From: Alentia gelatinosa | Taxonomy: Eukaryota; Annelida; Polychaeta; Phyllodocida; Polynoidae | Direction of reading: 5' to 3' | Assembly: GCA_950022655.1 (NCBI GenBank) | Contig: OX465579.1 | Coordinates: 13,987,088 to 14,051,087, forward strand | Length of the DNA: 64,000 nucleotides | In this document: piece by piece, positions 58,943-64,000 of the stretch | Numbering within the stretch: position 1 is the first letter of the stretch | Layout of the letters: each line of letters opens with the position of its first letter | Position numbers and translations under genes: made by a program | Notes under the pieces: generated by a model | Databases searched by the model: none | The model's input: the letters and a program-made list of their open reading frames with translations, nothing else | Told to the model about the DNA's origin: nothing

Positions 58943-61900
58943 TTGTTGCTGCTGTTGTTGTTGGGCCTGCTGCAGCTGCTGCTGTAGCATGCTGACCTGT
59001 GACTGGACATGGGCTACAAACTCCTGGTGCTGTTTCTGCAGCGAGGCGTACTGCGACTGGATGTGCTGGGTCACCTGCATGACGTACGGCGCGCTCTCCG
59101 TGATCAGGCCCGCCTGGTAGTTGGCCATCGCCGAAGCCGGGTCTTTCATTTGCTACAAATACAATCATACATCCAAATGAATATTTTTAATTAAATTGTA
59201 TGGGGCCTTCCATAACGTACGTACGCACTGAGGGGGGGGGGGGGGGGGGAAGTTAAAAAATTTCGGAAATTTTGCGTATGCTCCTTCTTTGTTCTATTGC
59301 GTACACAATCCGGAGAGGGGGGTGGGGGCGGTCAAAAATTTCAGAAATTCTGCGTACATACTTTATGGATGGCCCCTATAGATCATATAACAATTATTTT
59401 TTTAACCACATCACCCAGAAATGCCCGACTTGGTGTATTTACAATGCTTTAGGGCCCAAAACAAGTTGTTGACACTGTCGCCAACGAAAATTCAGTATGC
59501 ACTCTGTACCAAAAGGGGCACCTATAACTTGGCAGGCTGCCAGCCAATAAAATTCTCGTCACTGCATAAAACGTATAATCCTGAACGATTTTAATATGTC
59601 TTATTAGTATCCCTTACATTCTGGAACCCATAATATAATTAGATTTTTGTTTACTGATAACGACTGCAAAAGGTGCGTTGATGAAATATCATATAAATAG
59701 TTAGTTGTCAGGAGGAACTACTAGATGGCGCTACCATCGCCTGAGACATAAAAGAAGCCGATTATGAGGACTGGATGGTGCTGCCACCTGGTGACTGACT
59801 TTTCGTCAAGTCATTGATCAACTCATTGTAATTAATTGTAAATGGAATGCATTATTCTATGTTTAGAGAGGACGAGGCATGTCTAGCTATCAATGCAGCT
59901 ACCGCTTAAATGCGCTGTCTCTAGACATTCTAGATAAAAACTGCAGTATTCTAGATAAAAGGCATGAAATCAATTAGCGGCACGTTTCATGTGGCCGAAG
60001 AAAACCAGCTATTAACTGAGGGTTGCTGCTTTATCGGAAATCATAATGTTTGTTTGTTTGTGGTTTAACGTCCCAGGGACCCTGAGGGTATATAGGGACT
60101 ATCAATGATTTAACTTTTCACTTTCATAGACTTATTTCAGTCAATTCTTTTCAATGTTTCAAATATTTTCAAATATTTTCTATAAAATCAAAGAGGTTTG
60201 TCTCTTTCAAAAACATGATGATATCTTTCTTTGGAATAGTTTCGAAACATTTTCATGTTGTTACTGTTTTTCAAATGCTTTCTTCTATTCTCTTGTACCC
60301 TTTTACAATTCAGCAGGATATGCTCGACAGTGATGGGTACATTGCATGCTTGGCATATTGGGGGATTTTCCTCTTTCCGGAGATATTCGCGTGTGAGTCT
60401 GGAGTAATTCTCCATAAATCAATATAGGTTAAAAACAAAAGAACCAAAAAAGAATAAAGAAAAAAAAAAGAATATATGTGCTGACTAGAAAACTCACCTC
60501 TGTGACAGCCGCATCAAAATACTTGTTTTGTTCCCAAAGATTAAGAAGCTGTAAAAATAAAAAAAGAAGATAAATGTACGGGATATCGAATCAAAGCCTT
60601 CAAACGGACATGAAATAATTCTTAAACTGGTTTTTTATTTGTATCACTTTTACATTGATATAAGAGAAGATTAAATAAACAAATATTCTATATCATATAT
60701 ATACAAGAGCGATTCGTAGTCTTTTTGCGTATCCAACCTATTGTTTGGGAGGTCTTACCGGAAAGAAATATTGTTTGTAAAACGGTGCATGAAAAAACTC
60801 TATGACAAACCGATGCTACTTTTTAAATGAGAACTCCCTGTCAGTTTTGAACCATGCTGCTAAAAAAAAATTTAAAAAAAAGAGGAAAAGAAATTGTTGT
60901 AGCAGCATAACTGTCATACGTAGTGGTAATTGATACTAAACTAAATGGAGATAGGAAGTTGTTCATACCTTTGTCAGCTTGTTTTTCTTGTCATCGTCGG
61001 CTACGGTATGTGCTGTACAAAATATGGGCACGACCACCTTTTCCAGAGACTTCTTAAGATCCTCGGCACTTTTCCTTTGACTGAATTTCAACAGGAATTT
61101 CATATTTAGTATTTCGAAGATAATATTTCGTTACTACAAAATTGGTACAATGTGCATATGGAGATGAGAGAGTTATCTTACCAGTGGTGAAGTACATCGT
61201 TGATTAGGTAAATCAGGTGCAGTCGCATCTCAAATGGCGCTTCTTTGACGGTGATCCTAGAAAAAAAAAACGTATTCACAAAGTTAAATAGAGGAGAGTC
61301 ATAACAAAGAACTTAATTACCCACCAAATACGTAGTCTCCACAGGAAATGTATAGAGCACCTGGAATCGGCTACTGTGAGATTCTGACATGTCAGAATCT
61401 CCTGTAGGATATTCCGGAAAAAAAGTCCCATCCATAATGAGGTCAAACTACTATGTACTTCAAAATAAGTTTCCTGAATGTTTATTCAATATTAATCATT
61501 TATAATCAGTCATAATAAACTCATTTATCATCAGAAATCACTGTCATAAAACTGTTTTCATGCTACAGACAAAGAAACATAGCGAACTACATATAGCTGG
61601 TTTAAGTATACACTGAAGTACTACCATTCTTGATAGTGATTTGGCCTCATCAAATTTGTAGTCATCCTATATGTTAATCAGGGATGTCAGTTGGGGTCAG
61701 GAAAAAAGAGGAAATATTTTTCATGTGGAATTTACTGCCCCAGAGAGACCCATGAAAACATGGAAAATGCATCAATGTTGACCATGAAATAGGATTGAGG
61801 GTGTGTGGGGAGGTTCAAATCACTGTTTTATTGGCGTGAATGAGGCTTAATGTATACTTTCTTCGGTATATACATAAAAAAATAATTTTATAAACTGTAA

Positions 61901-63835
61901 ATGAAAACAAGGATTTCCTCGGAAACAATGAGAACTGCCATCCCTGTGTTAATTCATGGTCCATTCTTATTATCAATCTTGTAGGTGGGTACTAAATACA
62001 ATAAAGACTGGTTTTGTGTATCTCCTCGCAGTTGATGACGTAATATCCTCCCAAATTTCTCAAATATCACTACGCGTACACTACTCAAAGATTACGGCCA
62101 CTCGTACACAAAACCAGTCATTATTGTGTATAACCCAAGAAACGCAACTTCAATGTTATGACATGACACTGCGTGGAAGGTGGCGCCACACGGTGGTGGA
62201 CCTGTATCAACTAATATCCAGCTTTATTTGTTTGTATTTACTTCCGACAGCTTTAGACTTTCAAATTATACATGTTTTGCGATTCCACCAACACACAAGA
62301 TATAGCGAGATTAGACCCGATTTGGTTGTCTTGCTAAATCTTGCTAGGTTTTGAATAATCGCAAGTATATTTGCTGCGATGTGTCTTGAGGTGTTGCGGT
62401 GGTGGAGCACCAAAATAGACAAACGACATTGCGTGCTATGTATTAAGACAATGACACATTGCAACAGTGTAAGATATATAGACAATAATCGATGGTTTTG
62501 TGGCCAGGCGGCCGTAAACCACGAGAGGTTGACGCGTAGTAATACACGAGCGCTAGCGAGTGTATTACGAGGTCAACCGCGAATGGTTTACAGAGTCGCC
62601 TATCCACAAAATCATCGTTTGTTGTATTTATTATCCATCTTTTTGAATGAATTAAACCCAGTAATTGCCAGATTAACGGGTATAATAATAGGAACTATTT
62701 CTTTGCTCTATAGAAAAAGGGACTATTTTCCCCGTATACCATGGTTTTGAGGCCGTATACCACAGGTTTGAATCTGTATACCACAGTTATGGTATCTGAC
62801 AGGTTTTATACAATGGGTCGTGGTTTACTGAGTCCCCATACATTTTCAATGGGGGCTTTGTATAAGATGGATAATAAAGCAAGATATACCACGGCAAATC
62901 CATCGTGTTGGTGGAACCAGCCCTTTACCAAGGAGCTATCAGTGGATATCGTAAAGTCATGGGGTATATACATATGTTACACAATGTGTTGCTAATTTTT
63001 CATCAGATTTCCATTGGACGACATAATGTTACGACTCTGCCATGTGACAGTGTGTTATCCTCATGTTGATCTACTGACTCTGCTAGGGCTTTAGGAATCT
63101 CTGTCTTGCTTCATATAAACACACAGGCATCAGATTATAGGGCCATTGCTGTGATCTATATTAAGTTATGCCATTGACTTATTTTCACTTGCCAGTCAGG
63201 TAGGAAAGTATATCCTACCAGAGAAAGCTATGATGAATTAAAAAAAAAACACTGTAAATTTAGAACGGAATTTGAATACTTAAGAAAAGATTGACTGCGC
63301 TTTGTTTGGTTGTTTGGGTAGTTTAAAGGTCTAATATATTCTATTAGACTTACTTTGGCTTTGAAGGTGATCAAAACTTTGTGATGAATTTAGGTAGAAA
63401 TCTCACCCCTACAAATTTACCGAGGTGAGAGTTCTTTTACTTCCCATATCACATCGACATGGTATGAGAAGGATTGGCCTTTGATATAGCAGTAAATCTA
63501 AAACCTTGGGGTTACAAATCCAGTGCCCTAACGACTGAGCTAACTCCCCACCCCCAATGCACAAGGTAACCATAGTTGTACCACTCCCTGGAGTTCAGTG
63601 TCTTTGTTTACAGTCCCATTTCTCTACTGGGAGATGGGTGTACACCCTCCCTCAGTCTGGAGGGAGACAACAATACTTCCCACACCACATCGACATGGTA
63701 TGAGAAGGATTTGCCTTCGATATTGCAGTAAATCTATGTCAGTAGAGCGTATACAAACCTTTTCATTAGATACTGGGCGATGAGATCCCCATGCTCTGGT
63801 GTAATGTTGTGCACGAATATCCAGTTTTTACCATT
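48016..63835 (-). CDS. CHERP: CHERP, SR-related splicing factor (5' part outside window)
   Basis: Exons in order: 63835-63759, 61256-61182, 61080-60969, 60548-60498, 59152-58882, 56968-56910, 54923-54513, 53099-52966, 52579-52454, 51997-51875, 50720-50641, 49811-49620, 48590-48543, 48029-48016. They total 1773 nt (590 aa plus stop) with consistent phases. In order: part of the CID domain, a coiled Gln-rich segment, a Pro/Gly-rich region, the near-invariant YKPLDP..IRLPPPMPPSER block, EGWEKLGLYEFF, an Arg-Ser domain, and a G-patch (KMGWGGGGLGAKEQG). The vertebrate protein is a nuclear U2 snRNP-associated splicing regulator, first described in ER calcium homeostasis. The SURP-containing N terminus is beyond 64000. 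Confidence 0.95.
48543..48590 (-). CDS. CHERP: CHERP penultimate exon (probable)
   Basis: 48 nt. Acceptor CTTTCTTTCAG, donor CAG|GTAGGA. Entered in phase 1 it reads (P)TDPANAYNPFGAEGS. Strong splice sites and matching phase support it, but it is short and I know no family match. Confidence 0.6.
49620..49811 (-). CDS. CHERP: CHERP exon, G-patch and C-terminal region
   Basis: 192 nt. It encodes GWGGGGLGAKEQGLVDPIRH, then YKGIGNNIDPFEQFRKSKSQ and GFIQRMRARTEEVAP. Most CHERP proteins end near here. The donor C|GTAGGT at 49619 fits the two short exons below. If it were not spliced, the frame would run through A/T-rich intron to 49483. Confidence 0.93.
49812..50640. other. CHERP intron
   Basis: Contains a CAGGGATG-type fragment (49847-49940), an AAAC microsatellite (50470-50501) and a piece related to 16440-16680. 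No exon seen. Confidence 0.45.
50641..50720 (-). CDS. CHERP: CHERP exon, start of G-patch
   Basis: 80 nt. It encodes PPPYQVSTMDTQIGQDNKGH and QLLMKMG. Donor G|GTAAGC, phase 1. It was too short to show as an ORF. Confidence 0.92.
51619..51848 (-). mobile_element. tRNA-derived SINE, copy 1
   Basis: The minus strand starts GGGGAGTTAGCTCAGTGG (A box), has CTGGACTTGTAATCCC (Thr-like anticodon TGT) and GGGTTCTAGTCCC (B box), then a tail ending CTACCTAAATTCA. Near-identical tail in copies at 63383-63554 and 63676-63737. Confidence 0.8.
51875..51997 (-). CDS. CHERP: CHERP exon, second RS run
   Basis: 123 nt. It encodes SRSRSRSKSPPYQRRSRSRS, then VVMKAKSRSPSPPGF plus two bases of Tyr. Donor TA|GTGAGT. 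Confidence 0.9.
52454..52579 (-). CDS. CHERP: CHERP exon, EGWEKLGLYEFF and first RS run
   Basis: 126 nt from acceptor TTTCTACAG. It encodes EGWEKLGLYEFFKAKQKAKK, then KDMQRKNRK and RS dipeptides. Joined to the previous exon it gives DRPRDA-EGWE, matching the vertebrate length exactly. An upstream acceptor after 52628 would add 16 in-frame residues. Confidence 0.9.
52966..53099 (-). CDS. CHERP: CHERP exon, invariant PPMPPSER block
   Basis: 134 nt. It encodes LEDMDYKPLDPNNIRLPPPM and PPSERLLAAVEAFYSPPSHD with RPRDA, almost identical to vertebrate CHERP. The longest ORF here is in the wrong frame. Donor GC|GTAGGA, phase 2. Confidence 0.95.
53155..53395. repeat. CTTAAGGGG(A/T)CAC-rich element
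   Basis: Begins CAGTAAAACGCTGCTATTGG and ends CAGCGGGGTTTTACTGTA; internal repeats of CCTGCTTAAGGGG. A relative is at about 53880-54085. Confidence 0.65.
53398..53842. repeat. Foldback AAACCCACGAGATG family, copy 4, interrupted by a LINE end
   Basis: The element is split at its palindrome by the insertion 53484-53640 and resumes with CAAATGAGGTGGAATGCGGA. Confidence 0.75.
53484..53640 (-). mobile_element. LINE 3' end, 157 bp
   Basis: Matches the 3' part of the element at 60047-60420 and ends in a (CAAA)n tail on the minus strand. Flanked by ACTCTTCAGTC and ACTCTGCAGTC, an 11-bp target duplication with one mismatch. Confidence 0.8.
54513..54923 (-). CDS. CHERP: CHERP exon, Pro-rich region
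   Basis: 411 nt, 137 codons, phase 0 both ends. ASVPSGLPPGAPPVIPGAAP, PPFPPPNFGQPPPNFSQPPP and similar low-complexity runs lead into the conserved block LTPTVPYFELPAGLMAPLVK. It is very GC-rich, so three other frames are open; the family match fixes the frame. Confidence 0.95.
54955..55319. mobile_element. piggyBac-like MITE, copy 2
   Basis: TTAA at both ends; CCCATTCAAGCCGG / CGGCGCGATAGGG termini. Several GATGCCT..AGGCATCA units on the left. It starts 32 nt upstream of the CHERP Pro-rich exon acceptor on the minus strand. Confidence 0.75.
56322..56808. mobile_element. piggyBac-like MITE relic with 200-bp tandem duplication
   Basis: Left end TTAACCCTTTCACTACGC with two GATGCCT..AGGCATC units. 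The right end is degenerate. A segment containing ATTCCAGTAATTGCTATTTT is duplicated at 56404-56603 and 56607-56808. Confidence 0.65.
56910..56968 (-). CDS. CHERP: CHERP exon, short Pro/Gly-rich
   Basis: 59 nt. Acceptor GTCGTTTTCAG, donor ACG|GTGAGT. In the only frame that stays open and fits both neighbours it reads PPGTVSLPTSAPGPAGVNT. Confidence 0.8.
58008..58165. repeat. Foldback element, GATGGATAATAAATGCAACA type
   Basis: Arms GGTTTTGTGTACGAGTGGC ... GCCACTCGTACACAAAACC; centre AATATCCTCGCTTTTGCTCG then GATATT. A relative is at 61985-62135. Confidence 0.8.
58473..58800. repeat. CAGGGATGTC-ended MITE
   Basis: Ends CAGGGATGTCAG / CTGACATCTCTG, flanked by TAAATTC and TAAATCA. Confidence 0.65.
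58882..59152 (-). CDS. CHERP: CHERP exon, Gln-rich coiled region
   Basis: 271 nt. It begins QMKDPASAMANYQAGLITES, then an amphipathic Gln/His segment (QYASLQKQHQEFVAHVQSQV), then a run of about 28 Gln encoded by mixed CAA/CAG up to the donor. Donor CAAT|GTGAAT, phase 1. Other frames of the repeat are also open and are shadows. Confidence 0.9.
59202..59376. repeat. GGGGCC(A/T)TCCATAA-ended MITE, copy 2
   Basis: Same family as 22798-22977; exact 3-bp flanking repeat TAT; internal poly-G. Confidence 0.8.
60047..60420 (-). mobile_element. LINE 3' end with RT C-terminal ORF
   Basis: The minus-strand ORF 60415-60188 includes ENPPICQACNVPITVEHILL then NCK, a CxxC...H...C zinc knuckle typical of non-LTR retrotransposon C termini. 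A 3' UTR and a (CAAA)n tail end at 60047. It is 5'-truncated near 60420. A shorter copy is at 53484-53640. Confidence 0.8.
60498..60548 (-). CDS. CHERP: CHERP exon, end of CID
   Basis: 51 nt, phase 0 both ends. It encodes LLNLWEQNKYFDAAVTE, matching the family L.LWE.N.YF. Confidence 0.92.
60969..61080 (-). CDS. CHERP: CHERP exon, CID
   Basis: 112 nt. It encodes QRKSAEDLKKSLEKVVVPIF and on to DDDKKNKLTK, matching KVVVPI(F/Y)CT in the family. Donor AAG|GTATGA, phase 0 out. Confidence 0.93.
61182..61256 (-). CDS. CHERP: CHERP exon, CID
   Basis: 75 nt. It encodes ITVKEAPFEMRLHLIYLIND plus VLHHC; LHLIYLINDVLHH is the hallmark CID helix. Phase 2 in and phase 2 out. Confidence 0.93.
61679..61946. 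repeat. CAGGGATGTC-ended MITE
   Basis: Ends CAGGGATGTCAGTTGGGGTC / CTGCCATCCCTG; flanked exactly by TGTTAAT on both sides. Confidence 0.8.
61985..62135. repeat. Foldback element, relative of 58008-58165
   Basis: Right arm GATTACGGCCACTCGTACAC followed by AAAACCAGT; the left arm is diverged. Confidence 0.65.
62275..62932. mobile_element. GATTCCACCAACA MITE split by a foldback element
   Basis: 62275-62475 and 62877-62932 match the two parts of 3289-3558. The foldback at about 62480-62875 (arms TTTTGTGGCCAGGCGGCC ..., ends near GATGGATAATAAA) sits between. Confidence 0.7.
63383..63737 (-). mobile_element. tRNA-derived SINE, copy 2 (deleted) and tail fragment copy 3
   Basis: 63383-63554 has the tail and the 5' half of the tRNA head but lacks about 60 bp including the B box. 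63676-63737 is a piece of the same tail. Confidence 0.7.
63759..63835 (-). CDS. CHERP: CHERP exon, start of CID in window
   Basis: 77 nt; acceptor TACTTTTACAG, donor GTTTGT. It encodes NGKNWIFVHNITPEHGDLIA and ends QYLMK plus two bases of Arg, matching the CHERP CID start (GKNW.F). Phase 0 in, phase 2 out. Confidence 0.9.
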
Positions 63836-64000
63836 CTGTAAAAGTAGATCGAAGTAGAATTAGTACTCAGACACAAATCAGCAGATTTATATCTGCCAAC
63901 CCCCTTACCTGGAATCTATTAAATTTACAAGACGTGATAGAAAACACCTCCGTGACAAGCCAAATGCAACTTAGAATTAGAAAACAAGAATGTGGTTAAG
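63836..64000. other. CHERP intron at the window edge
   Basis: No exon recognised. The next 5' CHERP exon must lie beyond 64000. Confidence 0.5.

Noticed and set aside
63906..63985. Possible CHERP exon ending before a GTAAGG-like donor at about 63909
   Set aside because: The open frame (VTEVFSITSCKF...) does not resemble the CHERP segment that precedes GKNW.

Overview
This is animal nuclear DNA: AT-rich, intron-rich, and dense in short palindromic transposon relics. GC-richer exons stand out as small islands. It carries three conserved metazoan genes, rebuilt by hand from splice sites, reading phase and family motifs. Exon junction phases agree throughout each of the three. The species cannot be fixed from the sequence. 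The repeat style (foldback elements, tRNA-derived SINEs, LINE 3' ends, minisatellite-bearing elements) suggests a marine invertebrate, perhaps a mollusc; this is inference.

Layout. (1) 2146-10848, minus strand: HYI, a putative hydroxypyruvate isomerase, complete in 8 coding exons (262 aa). An extra coding-like exon at 14084-14283 could splice in phase upstream of its ATG. (2) 10849-17651: about 6.8 kb between divergent genes, mostly long inverted repeats. (3) 17652 to at least 39147, and probably to 44581, plus strand: a TMEM8/PGAP6-family membrane protein. It has a signal peptide, a large ectodomain, one EGF-like module and a seven-pass CREST-type hydrolase domain with the expected Ser/His/Asp/His/His set. 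(4) 44582-48015: a gene-free, repeat-bearing gap between convergent genes. (5) 48016-63835, minus strand: CHERP, an SR-related splicing factor, 14 coding exons covering part of the CID domain to the C terminus. Its 5' exons lie beyond the right edge.

The most interesting signal is in the TMEM8 gene. It has two homologous EGF-like exons (28772-28926 and 30759-30904) with identical splice phases and the same cysteine pattern. Including both, or neither, breaks the frame, so exactly one must be used: a frame-enforced mutually exclusive pair that would change the ectodomain next to the membrane. The same gene appears to have several alternative cytoplasmic tails. A phase-1 donor inside the last exon can join either of two terminal exons (43126-43226 and 44433-44581). 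These encode different tyrosine motifs and each is followed by an AATAAA within 200 bases. A third possible tail exon lies at 40422-40463.

The introns hold a layered repeat landscape: piggyBac-like TTAA-flanked MITEs whose palindromic subrepeat also forms an 860-bp tandem array, CAGGGATG-ended elements, several foldback families built around a GCTTCGC-type apex, LINE 3' fragments, SINE copies, and nested insertions that give relative ages.
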